Positions 23,595 through 34,518 of a DNA stretch of 64,000 nucleotides are shown in pieces. The DNA comes from Tillus elongatus (Eukaryota > Arthropoda > Insecta > Coleoptera > Cleridae), in the NCBI GenBank assembly GCA_964006375.1, contig OZ023265.1:163954118-164018117 (forward strand), given 5' to 3'. Under the pieces are notes generated by a model. That model did not search any database and was not told the origin of the DNA. It was given only the letters and a program-made list of their open reading frames with translations. How positions within the stretch are numbered: position 1 is the first letter of the stretch; every line of letters begins with the position of its first letter. A program made the translations under genes and the position numbers.

Positions 23595-24340
23595 GTGGTG
23601 CGGAGAGGGAGCAATAATAGGAGATGCAAGAGTCGCCAAGGAGGTGGAAAAGGAAATTCCGATTTCCACCATCAAGGTACAGAATGCAGAGGACAATATT
23701 AGGTTGACACGGCCATATACCCTCAGAATCCCCGGTAGGATCAGTGGAGGGAAAATGAGGTTGCATTTTGTCTGTTTTACCGACGGATTGCAGCTGGAGG
23801 ATCAGCAATCCTCCGGGGCTGGAATATACATCGACAGCCTGGGGGTGCGCGAGAGTTATGGTCTGGGTGCATATGCCATGGCATTCGAAACGGAGGTGTA
23901 TGCTATCCTGTCTGTAGCCAATCGACAGGATGTGAGGATGAACCCTGAGAAATGTGTATATATTTGCTCGAATAGCCAGGCGGTTCTCCGGGCAGTCTGC
24001 GTGGCCAGAATTAGGTCAACACTGGTTCAGGAGTGCGCTGACGCCCTTAAGGGACTAGCCAGGACAAAGGAGGTGCAACCTCTGTGAGTTTCGGAACACT
24101 GTGGCGTAGCGGGGAATGAGGTGGCGAATGACATCGCAAGACTTTATTCCCGGCGGCCGTTCTGTGGCCCGGAGCCTGTGATATGCATAAGTAGGAAAGT
24201 GGTCTCCGTCGCCTTAGACAGGTAAACTGATCAGGCCATGGACAGGCACTGGGGGTCGGTCGGTGGCTGTAGGCAGGCGAGAGACTTCGTGGGGTGGCCG
24301 GACAGAGACAAGACTGTCTGGCTTCTTGGTAGGTCAATTT
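23595..24340 (+). mobile_element. LINE-F, RNase H fragment (R1/LOA-like)
   Basis: Open for about 150 codons on the plus strand: KEVEKEIPISTIKVQ, CFTDGLQLEDQQSSGAGIY (first catalytic Asp), AFETEVYAIL (Glu), CSNSQAVLRAV. The third residue of the triad, normally Asp in SDSQ, is Asn here. A TGA at about 24087 interrupts the next motif, then EHCGVAGNEVANDIA follows. The family differs from LINE-B. No polymerase is present. Confidence 0.85.
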
Positions 24341-24954
24341 GAAATGAAATTTCTGGAAATATTTTAGTAAAATGAAGGACAATGACGGTTGAAGCTGAAA
24401 GTTAAGGGTTTGCAGAACACTCTTCTTGCGACATTTTCTTTACATAATCCGTATATGTTTCAGGTTCTTTGCCTACATGTTGCCAATTTTGACGTTTCAA
24501 ATCGCCACTTTGGCGTTTTGAGGAAAACCCCCCTTTTTCTTTCTTTAAATGCCCAAAACTTTTTTGTCTTTAAACTTACAGACCTAAATTTTGGTACATG
24601 GTTCACCCTATATAATAAAAACAAACTTGGGTGCCCTTACTTTGTTATTTCCGGAAATATAATTTTTTTTCCGAAAAAAAAAAAAACCAAAAGTTTCCGG
24701 GAAGGCCTAGACCGATTTTCCTGGCAAATAAAATTATCCAAGCCACTTGAAAAAGGAAGGTAACTCAGAAAATTTGATCAAAATTGGCCCATTATTTTTT
24801 GAATTATCGGTGTGATACATACAACTGACCCTGGATATGGGTTCTAGGGGGCCTAGTTCGCGCTCATTTGAAGAAAGTTTTTCAAGATTCAAGTCAGGAT
24901 CACCCATTAGTGAATTTTTACTTCCACAACGTATGGAAGTATCGCATCGGCGAC
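24341..24954 (-). repeat. Dispersed repeat D plus (TA)n-type modules B and A without the TA array
   Basis: 24341-24540 contains aaaatgaaggacaatgacgg and gttgccaattttgacgtttc, shared with copies at 41.8, 49.5, 55.8 and 59.1 kb. 24540-24800 carries module B reversed (cgattttcctggcaaataa; ttgaattatcggtgtgata). 24815-24945 is module A reversed (cctggatatgggttctaggggg; cgcgctcatttgaag). Only catacaac stands where other copies have a TA array. Confidence 0.8.
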
Positions 24955-25049
24955 AACAATTTCCAATTTTTTTTTCCGCTTAAACGGCATAAAGTATGAA
25001 AACATATAGAAAACATGATTGGGAGAGAAGCATTTTTTTATCTGTCGGT
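24955..25049 (+). repeat. Repeat unit R, left part, split by LINE-G
   Basis: ggcataaagtatgaaaacatatagaaaa and tctgtcggtctgt match 26728-26800. The unit is cut by LINE-G and resumes at 26432 with gaacgaattgagatatc. Confidence 0.75.
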
Positions 25050-26430
25050 CTGTATGAATAGAGTAGAATAGAATAGAATAACTTTATTAGCCACAACACA
25101 AAAATGAAATTGGTCAGTCAAGATAAAAAATTATACATAAAGCACATGTAAATGCAAAACTAAAAATTAACAAAAACACATTCACATCTAAAACACACAC
25201 TATCTGCCTATCACTAAAACAGTGGATCACCTGGCCATCGAGAATCTCAACTGCGGCATTACATTAAATTAAAATATTCATCTGTTCTGTATAGACCGAC
25301 CTGTATTAAAAAATCTCTAATAATTGTCCTGAATTTATTACTAGGTTCATTTCTCAACCACCTTGGGAGTGCATTAAAAAAGTCGACCCTAACCACTTTA
25401 GTTTTATTTAGCCGATGCCTCAGTTGGATTAAATTATCTCTATATCTGGTGTTATAACTATGCACTTCAGCATGTGTGTCAAAACTTTTCCTATTCACTC
25501 TCACCACCAATAATTGTCTGTAAAACACCAGTGAGTATAGTGACATTATGTTAAGTTGCTGAAAGATGGGTTTACAGTGGACACAACAACCCGCACCGAC
25601 AACACCTTTGACAGCTGCTTTCTGCAACACAAAGAGTCTATCCAAGTGCACACTCGCTGCATTTCCCCATGCAAGCAAACCGTAATTCGGACGTGAGTGA
25701 ACCAACCCATAATAGGTGATCAAAGCTGCCTCAGGTCCAGCCATTGCAGAAATCTTGTGTATACACTGATGAGGCTAGCCTACCAGCCAACGAGTCTACT
25801 TGGCTCCTCCATACAAGAACAGGGTCGATGTTGATACCGAGAAAATTCCTAGCAGTGTGCGACTCATTAGAAGTTACCCTGGCATGAAAACTGATTAAAG
25901 CTGTCTTATCCTCATTGAGGAACAGTTCATTATCATTAAACCAAGCTTTCGCCTCACGAAGAACATTGTCCACAGTCTTATTGACATCACTACCAGCATT
26001 ACCAGTGATAATAAAAGTTGTGTCATCTGCAAAGAGGGCTGTTGTTATCCTGCTCTGTCGGATGCCATCAGGAATGTCACAGGAAGATCATTTGTATATA
26101 TGAGAAAGAGAAGTGGCCCTAGTATAGAACCCTGAGGCACCCCTCTACAAATGTACCCCACTTTACTGTATTCCCACCATGAAAAACTTTGTGTTCTATT
26201 ATCAAGGTATGACCACAGCAACTCCAGAGAGGCTCCCACCATGACTCAACTTTGTCAAACATTTCGTGCGAGACACAATCAAATGCCTTTGTTAAGTCTG
26301 CAAAAACTGCATAGCACTGTTTTCTCTGTTCAAAGGGACAATTTACGATCTCTAGAAGATACAATATTGCGTCCATGGTGCTGCATCTCTTGCTGAAACC
26401 ATACCATATGTCTGACTGTGGCCACGATAT
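25050..26430 (-). mobile_element. LINE-G (Jockey-like), inserted in repeat unit R
   Basis: Minus strand. The polymerase starts with VFADLTKAFDCVSHEMF (about 26310) and continues with CRGVPQGSILGPLLFLIYTNDLP (about 26130). A degraded catalytic region follows, then LFLNEDKTALISFHA and a long C-terminal frame of 161 codons (25744-25259) with YYGLVHSRPNYGLLAWGNA and VLQKAAVKGVVG. Frame changes occur near 26230, 26050 and 25740. The 3' end carries AATAAA and a short (TTCTA)n tail at 25080-25055, a microsatellite tail typical of this kind of LINE. 5'-truncated at about 26430. Confidence 0.88.
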
Positions 26431-27020
26431 CTTTAGAACGAATTGAGATATCGTCTTCAAATTTGGTATACAGTTAGCACTCGACAAACAAACGGTTCGG
26501 ATTGTTTTTCAGTAAAATTGCTTTAGCGGGTAGAGGATGAGTGGGTGGGGAGTGATTTGGTGAAAATTGACATTTTTTCGTTAAAACTCAAGTAATATAA
26601 CATTGTAGGGTTTATTTATTACAACACTTTTAATTTCATCACACATCTGGTATTCTGTGCTGAAATTAAATTAGGGGTTGAAAATGTGAACAAAAATTTC
26701 GAATTTTTTGTTTGTTGCTAAAACGGCGTAAAAAGTCTCAAAACATATAGAAAACTTGATTCTGGAACAGACAATTTTTTGTCTGTCGGTCGGTCGGTCT
26801 GTCTGCTTATAGGCGCAATAACTTTCGAACAAATTGAGATATCATTTTCAAATTTGGTATCCAGGCACCCGACAAAGCAACGCTTCGAATTGTTTTTGGG
26901 TAAGATCGCTTCAGGGGACAAGGGGATAAATAAGGGGTGATTTGGTGAAAATTGACATTTTTTCAATAAAACTTGAGTAATATAACGTTTCAAATGTTTA
27001 TGGTTACAGGAATACAAATA
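26431..27020 (+). repeat. Repeat unit R: right part of first copy, then a second tandem copy
   Basis: 26432-26695 completes the copy broken by LINE-G. 26700-27010 is a second copy: gagatatcattttcaaatttggtat, aagatcgcttcagggg, gtgatttggtgaaaattgacat. The two are arranged head to tail with a period of about 370 bp once LINE-G is removed. No coding potential. Confidence 0.78.
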
Positions 27021-27145
27021 TTTCCCTTGTGGTCAAGTCATGGGCCCTAAATTCATTCCATGAGAATGTCTTTCTGAAGAGAATAAATTATCACAGCTAT
27101 GTGGAAGTTATGATTCAATTTGCAGCACTGTTTTTAAGAAAATTC
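27021..27145 (-). repeat. Dispersed repeat shared with 13.4 kb
   Basis: The reverse complement contains gtgctgcaaattgaatcataactt and agctgtgataat, also present at 13410-13460 on the plus strand. Function unknown. Confidence 0.65.
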
Positions 27146-27450
27146 ACTAAAAATAGTGGGTTCGATCTCAGGGTTCTCCTTTTATTTTTTCAGTACATAT
27201 TGTAACATTAACATCAACCGAGGTTGTGGCATTGTATTTGACCAAGTTGAATGTCTGCACGTTCCGACCTTCGGATGGGGCGTAAAGCCGTCGCTCCCGT
27301 GCCCATGCAATGTTGGGCACGTTAAAGATCCCCACCCTGCTTACAGAAAGGCAGAGGGTCGGCAAAATTTTCAGGATAGCGAGGTGAAACTGCTCCCTGG
27401 CGTCGGTGATTGACCACAGTCGCGGAAATAAACCGACAAGAAACAAAAAA
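27146..27450 (+). repeat. SINE, near-complete copy S3
   Basis: B box gggttcgatctcaggg, linker ttttttcagtacatatt, then the conserved body: accgaggttgtggcattgt, cttcggatggggcgtaaagc, gttgggcacgttaaagatcc, tgctccctggcgtcgg, tcgcggaaataaaccgac. Same body as the copy at 52.7 kb. It ends about 20 bp from the 5' splice site of PPP1R11 exon 2, on the opposite strand to that gene. Confidence 0.88.
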
Positions 27451-27471
27451 CACACAAAGTTGATTACTTAC

Positions 27472-27592
27472 ATTTTGATTTCTTCTTATTTAAGTGTTCA
27501 TTATCTACAGTCTCATTGGTCCATTTCACTTTTTTATCATTTCTTGGCTTTCTCAGTCGAAGCGTTAGTGTAGGAGCATCTTCCACAGCATC
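27472..27592 (-). CDS. PPP1R11: PPP1R11 homologue, exon 2 (PP1-binding region)
   Basis: Minus-strand exon of 121 bp between ttttcctag and gtaagt. It encodes residues 28-67: LTLRLRKPRNDKKVKWTN, then ETVDNEHLNKKKSK, closely following the family signature ([26 protein letters not shown]... in vertebrates). KVKW at residues 48-51 is the RVxF-type motif by which inhibitor-3 docks on the PP1 catalytic subunit. Exon 1 ends in phase 0 and exon 2 leaves one base, so the splice joins give a continuous frame in both directions. The length and motif match leave little doubt about identity. Confidence 0.95.
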
Positions 27593-28111
27593 CTAGGAAA
27601 AAGTTAAAAACATAAGAAACTTTATTTACAAAAAAATATGTGCAAAACAAAAAAAAGTCTGGACGCAGCAAGTGCGTTATGGTAGGGAATTTTCATAAAA
27701 ATATTTTTACCGGAAAATATATCTTTTTTTATAACGAAAGGCATCAAATTTGTTTAACAAGATAATACAACGCTTATAGTAAAAATAATGTACCATTTGC
27801 ATATAAACTCTAATAAAAGCATAGAAATTATCTATTCATTCTTGGTCCCTTAACTTTCTTGGGGGTTGTTTGGAACAAATTTGCCTTGTAAATTGTGCCT
27901 CCAAGGAGAGTTCTAAGCATGTTTCTGAAAAAAATTCTAAAAACCTTCTGTGCAGTAAACTGTTTATTTACCAAAATTACATTCCACTTCGTCACCTATA
28001 ATGTCTTTTTCAAATAATAGCGAATACAGCACTAGAGTAAATAAATTCACATGCTGTTTCACTTCTTTTTAATTTTTATATTACATACATATGCACAAGC
28101 TAAGTAAGTAT
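27593..28111. repeat. PPP1R11 intron 1, acceptor side: MITE-M left end and fold-back element end
   Basis: 27652-27700 carries the MITE left terminus (agtctggacgcagcaagtgcgttatgg) without a clear right partner nearby. 27845-27930 (ggtcccttaactttcttggggg; gttctaagcatgtttctgaa) is one arm end of the fold-back family seen in full at 46.9-48.4 kb. The remainder is AT-rich. Confidence 0.7.
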
Positions 28112-28885
<774 letters not shown>

Positions 28886-29600
28886 AAGGGGGGCCCCTTG
28901 ATTAACATTGGGGCTACAGTTAAAAGTAGAGAAGACATTTGACGTTTTAAGGGAAGAAACTATAAAATTTTCAAAAAAAATTTTTTTTGGGGTATTTTGG
29001 AGCCTTTTGTGTAAATAAAACGTAGCCTTTGTCTGTAATATTTAATAGATTTTGCTAGCGACACAAAATAATTTGGTTTTGTGCCATTTTAAGATCTAAT
29101 ATCACCAGTGGCACCCAAAAAATGTGTTTCAATGCCTACCTATAACTTTAGAGATCTAGATTTTGGTACAGTTTACTTTTAGTGAATTTTCTTAGAAAAA
29201 ATTCACTAATGGGGAGATCCCGACTATTGATTTTCAAAAAAATTATATATATATATATATAATTTATCACACCGATAACTCAAAAAACACTGGTACGATT
29301 TTGATCAAATTTGGCATGTACCTTCTTTTTGTAAGTGGCTTAGATAAGTCCGTTAGCCAGTAAAATCGAACCAGGTTTTCCGGGATAATTGTGGGTTTAC
29401 TTTTGGAAAAAAATGTACCTCAAAAAATAAACCAAATTTGGTACGTAAGTTTACGATATCCAAAGGAAACTATATTCCAAAATTTATATTTCTGTTACAA
29501 GAAAAAAAAAGTTATTAAAAAATATTTGGTGCAGATCATTTCTATGAAAATTCACTACCATAACGCATTTGTTGCGTCCAGACTTTTATTTATTAAATAA
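28886..29600. repeat. Degenerate copies of (TA)n-bearing repeat
   Basis: 29180-29400 has a palindromic gtgaattttcttagaaaaaattcac, a short TA tract (29245-29262), then tcacaccgataactcaaaa and gataagtccgttagccag (module B). 29540-29585 is a right-hand MITE-M terminus (attcactaccataacgc). Intermediate DNA is AT-rich filler with the same word usage. Confidence 0.7.
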
Positions 29601-30304
29601 ACCTGCACCCCAAATTTGGTTGACATGTCTTTCTTATTTTTGGAAATACAAATATTTTCTGAAAGGAGACTCAAAATTTCCTGGAAAAACTGGTCCTATT
29701 TCAATTTCTACTAAACTTTTAAAGCGATCAGAATATTTAAAAAAAACATCATTACTTTTTAAAATTGTTTATTAATAACGGTCATAGCAAATGTACAAGA
29801 ATAAAGATGTGTATAAAATATAAGGTAAGATTATAAAAATATGTATTTGTAATTAATAGTATACAAATTATGTAAAACAAATATAACAAAAATATAGTCG
29901 TTTAAGTTAAAAAAATAAATGCTTATAAAATTAAAAATGCAAACAATCAAGTGTACACTTTCTGTTATTTACTTTGATAATGCGTACACGATAAATTATA
30001 TCAGAGATAAAAAGGATTTCTAGTCAATATTTATTTTTCAATTAGGTAATGCTTAACCTTAAAGTTAATCTGTCAGAGGTATAAATGTACTTAGGTATAT
30101 CATTATAGTTTTAAAATAATTCCTGATCACACTTGAGATGGTTCACTTAAAACTTAATCTACCACCAATAAAAAAAACTCCACAGGCTTTGCAGTACTTT
30201 GACTGCTCTAAGTGTAATAAAATAGAGTAAATAAAAGGGTAGGCTATTAGCTTTGAGGCTTAAAAATTAAAATAAAACAGTTGCAGAGCATTTCACGGTC
30301 AGTT
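29601..30304. other. Unassigned AT-rich intron DNA
   Basis: No recognisable element or coding frame in PPP1R11 intron 1 here. Confidence 0.5.
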
Positions 30305-31775
30305 TCCTGTTTTATTCTATTTATTTTTTATTTATTTATTCAACGGATCAACCATTTACAACAATAAGAACATCTAAAACTACATTAGTCTTAAATAACC
30401 TATCTCAATATGAGAACATAACAAAAAAGTAAAACATAACCAGTATGACAATTCAATCAATAACACCTCTCAAAATGCCTCTAATTGAATGGTCAGAATC
30501 ATTAAACATATCCAAGAGCTCCGAATACTCATTTGCAGCTCTCGCTACTCTCGACATTGGACTGAAAAAGCCATAATTGGTTCGATGGAAGGGAACCACA
30601 AAAACCTCCATTGCTCTCGTGCGGTCCGGAATCCTTAGAGAGACTAACTCAAGCAAATAAGGACTATCAATTTTATTCAATAATAATTTATGCAGAAAAC
30701 AAACATCACTGACAATCCTTCTACTACTAAGTGACTGCAAGTGCAGCCGATTCCACAAATAAGAAAAGTTAAGATCATTTCTCTGTAAGCCCATTCTGTA
30801 AGCACAAATTCTCAGGAATCTATTTTGTATGACTTCAATCTGATTGATATATTGTAATTCGGACTCCAGCCTACAGAAGAGCATTCCAACAAAGAGCAAA
30901 CCAGACCATAATACAGTCTTCTCAAGCTATCGCATGAAAAATCCACAGTTGATCTATGAATAAATCCTAACATTTTATATGCTTTAGATACTATGTATTC
31001 TATGTGATCCTTAAAAGATAATTCCCTATCCAATACAATGCCCAAGTCTTTAATGATTTTCTTCATCTGTAAAGTGTTAGAGCCTATGAAGTACACAAAG
31101 TCAATGGGAAACTGAGCTCTAGTGAATGTAATGCAGAAACACTTATCAATATTCAGAGTCAGAATATTGTCACCACACCACCGAGCAAAACGATTAAGTC
31201 TTCCTGTAAAAGTAAAGCGTCCTGTCTGGAACGAACAATCTTGAAAATTTTGATATCAGCAAACATCAAAATCTGACCATGCTTAAGTGAATGTATGACA
31301 TCATTGATAAAAAGATTAAAGAGGACTGGTTCACAATGTGAACCCTGAGGAACTCCTGAAGAAACAGTAATACTATCAGAAATAAAGTTTCTGATCTTTA
31401 CACTCTGGGACCTACCCGTAAGGAAGCTGCGCACCCAAGACAACAAATTGGCATTAAAACCCAACAATGCAAGTTTTGACAATAATAAGGTGTGATTAAC
31501 CTTATCAAACGCTTTGGAGAAATCTGTATACACCGAATCAACCTGTAACCTATCCTCCAAAGCTGAGACCAATACATTCTGTTAAAGAAGAAGGTTGGTT
31601 GTTGTAGATCTTCTTTTAAGAAAACCATGCTGCTGTTCGATGAAAACATGTCTGCATTCCCAAGTTATATGTCTAGAGACAAAAAACTCAAGTAGTTTAG
31701 GTATCTCTGACTGAATACAAACAGCTCTATAATTAGTAACCAAATGCTTTGGCCCTTGCTTCTGTTTTCTACAGA
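30305..31775 (-). mobile_element. LINE-H (Jockey-like), 5'-truncated
   Basis: Minus strand. At about 31650 FIEQQHGFLKRRSTTTNLL, then a 137-codon open frame (31572-31159) with VYTDFSKAFDKVNHTLLLSKL and SSGVPQGSHCEPVLFNLFINDV. The catalytic motif is FADIKIF, where FADD is expected. The C-terminal domain follows in two frames (IIKDLGIVLDRELSFKDHI; VIQNRFLRICAYRMG; SDVCFLHKLLLNKIDSPYLL). The tail is aataaataaataaaaaataaa at 30345-30310. The second catalytic Asp replaced by Ile indicates an inactive polymerase. Confidence 0.88.
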
Positions 31776-32200
31776 AACATGTTTAGAACCACCACTGTAC
31801 GCATAAACCACAAGATAAATGTTGTGTTTTCAACCCACAAGAAAATTACGGAACCAAGAGCAAATATGGGTGCTGGACCGAAAGAAAATAAAAACGTAAA
31901 TGAAAAAAAAAATGTGAAAAAAAAACAAACCCCTACCAAGCTCCACTTGCTGTCCAACAGCCCGACAAACCAACCCCTGTTTCTCCACATAGGAAGCCAT
32001 TCATTAAATTGAAAAGCTGGAAACAGAAAAAACTACATTACACAGAGCGTTTCTCCTCCCCTTGGACTGATGCAGGAGTACATTGGGATGTTTTGTTTAT
32101 GTATACAGGGGGTGGTTCTAAGCATGCTTTGAAAAAAAAATTCAGAAAACTTATCCCCAGTTTAACTAAAATTATCACTTTGAAAGTTAAAAACACAACT
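31776..32200. repeat. Fold-back element, copy 2
   Basis: The left arm at 31778-31830 (cagaaacatgtttagaaccacc; ataaaccacaag) pairs with the right arm at 32105-32145 (ggtggttctaagcatgctttg). Outside the right arm, ccagtttaact matches the terminus of the 46.9-48.4 kb element. Small open frames in between are not supported as genes. Confidence 0.72.
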
Positions 32201-32300
32201 TTTTTAAGTTAATATATACTACCCATAGATACCCGAGATAAAAATATGATGATTTTAGCCATTAACCCTTTCCGTATGTCACTCAAAAGAGTTTTCTAGG

Positions 32301-32399
<99 letters not shown>

Positions 32400-32613
32400 T
32401 ATTACTACTATACATACATACATACATTTCACAGTAAATGGCTTATATACCTATCCAGGTAACTGTATTATTATCACTACATGTTTCGATCTCTAATGGC
32501 CATCTTCAGGGAGAATCTATAATATACAAAAGTATCCTCCTAGAGATATGATCCTTGAATGATACATTTGTATATTCTAGATTTACCTTGGAAATGGCTC
32601 TCTCGAAACATGT

Positions 32614-32683
<70 letters not shown>

Positions 32684-32700
32684 TTAAAGAGCTGTGAAGT
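32201..32700. repeat. Two (TA)n arrays and an inverted repeat between them
   Basis: TA arrays at 32311-32392 and 32619-32680. Between them ctacatgtttcgatctctaatgg (about 32479-32501) is the approximate inverse of aatggctctctcgaaacatgtagg (about 32595-32617), giving a stem with a loop of about 95 bases. No gene. Confidence 0.8.
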
Positions 32701-33207
32701 TTTTCTAAATAAATTTGAATGTTTACCACGAAAGATTTAAATTTAGATTCCTTAGATAATACTAAAAAATCTCATTAGTTTTTTCTTTGAACAAGAAGGT
32801 ATATTGTTACACTATGCTTAGTAAAATAAATTGAAGTTTCCCATCTAAAAAACAAATCTAAAATCAGATATTAAAATTATGAGACCCAAATCACCCATTT
32901 AATAGATATAACTAGTTAAATTTGCATATTAGCACAATGCCCACTTTCTAGATTTTTTTTGTGAGGAACATGCTTAGAAGCAACTGTATGTGTGAATATG
33001 AATTATAAGATAACTCTTGGGTTTTAAACCCGTAACAAAGTTACAGACCCTGAGCGAATAACTCTGCTGTGTGGGGGTAAACAAGAATAAAAGAAGCTAT
33101 AAATGCAAAGTATGAGAAAAGTCCAGGGAATGAGTGACACCCTACCAACAGCCCCTAATCAACCCCTTAAACCCCCCTCATTTCTTTCTCACGAAAAGAT
33201 CACCGAT
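32701..33207. repeat. AT-rich DNA with half of a fold-back element
   Basis: 32960-33060 has aggaacatgcttagaagcaac and taacaaagttacagaccctg, matching one arm of the fold-back family. The partner arm is missing. The remainder is unassigned. Confidence 0.55.
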
Positions 33208-34284
33208 TTTTTTTATATTTCAACAACACACCACGAGGGTTTACAGCCTAAATATTATCGTACCGTGGGTGTCGACAAGGAGGCAACTTGTTAATACTGG
33301 ACTTGAAGGTTTCGAGGATCGGAGGAGAAGGAAAAACATGTGCCGGCAAGGAATTCCATAACTTGGAAGTCCTCGGGACAAAAGAGCGGGCATAACAAGT
33401 TGTTCTATGTCTGGTGACCTGGACAGTAAAAGGGTGCATTCGCTCTGTTCCCCTGGTAGATCTGTTGGGGGCAGCAGGTGGAGGAACTATGGAAGTAAGC
33501 TCCTCTGAGCAGTGCCCGTGCAGATATCTATAAAAGAGAGAGGTCACCAACGGCATGCCAGTGGACAAGGGATGGCAGCGTTTGGGTGAGGGTGGGGTCA
33601 CCGATGAGACATATAGCTCTCTTCTGAATGGAGTCCAGGATAGTGAGTGTAGAAGCGGCAGCGGCACCCCAGATGTGGGAGCAGTATTCGAGGTTTGGCC
33701 TTATTTGTGAAGTATATAAGGTATTGAGATTAGCTGGTGAAAAGTATTTGCGAGCCCGGAAGAGGAAACCTAATTTCTTAGCAGCCGTTTCTGCAATTGA
33801 TGTGACATGTTGGTGCCAATTGAGATTTCGATCCACAGAAATGTCAACAAGTGAAAGTGACTCATTACTTTGAATAACTTGGTTGTTCATTGTGATGGGT
33901 CTAGGGCGGGTGTATCTCTTATGAGATAGAAAGCAAGACTGAGATTTGGTGGAATTGAATTGTACAAGATTTCTACTTCCCCAGCCTAATATTATTTGGA
34001 GATCCACAGTGACACAACCCTCCATGAGTCTACGATCCTCATCTAATTGGGCTAAAGAGACAGGCTTAGAATATTGTATATTTGAGTGGAGGGTGCTGTC
34101 GTCCGCATAAGTGTGAACTGGGTTGGATGTGCTAGAGAGGAGGTTATTAATGTGAAGAAGAAACAAAGTAGGGGCTAAAGCAGAACCTTGAGGGACTCCT
34201 GCATTAATTGGATACAGTTTAGAGGAATAGCCATCCACGACAACAGAAATGCTCCGGTTGGAGAGGAAATTTGCTGTCCAGGTA
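33208..34284 (-). mobile_element. LINE-A copy A6
   Basis: Minus strand, from the 3' tail (ttatatttcaacaacacacc) to a 5' truncation at 34284. One open frame of 236 codons (34238-33528) runs from GVPQGSALAPTLF through YADDSTLH to the C-terminal domain. A second frame (33667-33248) carries the end. Small deletions lie near 33285 and 33540. Inserted about 235 bp beyond the stop codon of SUGCT, in PPP1R11 intron 1. Confidence 0.92.
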
Positions 34285-34518
34285 CAGCGATCCAGCCAAT
34301 TAAAAAGCTATGGAAAACCACATCAAATTGCATCCCCAAAGCAGTTCAGAGGAAGGGAAAAGACCCCCAACAACCACATTAACAGAATGAAGCACAAAGT
34401 CATAATAGTATTAATCTCCATGCAAGGTGCTAAGCGTTATCTATCAACAGTGGGTTTATCTAAACTCGACATTGCACTAAACTGCAAAATCACCAGAAAT
34501 ACTTGCAATACAAAATTT
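34285..34518 (-). other. Probable SUGCT 3' untranslated region
   Basis: The 234 bp between the SUGCT stop and LINE-A6 match no repeat in the window. No AATAAA is visible on the minus strand, so the polyadenylation site may lie within or beyond the LINE. Confidence 0.4.
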
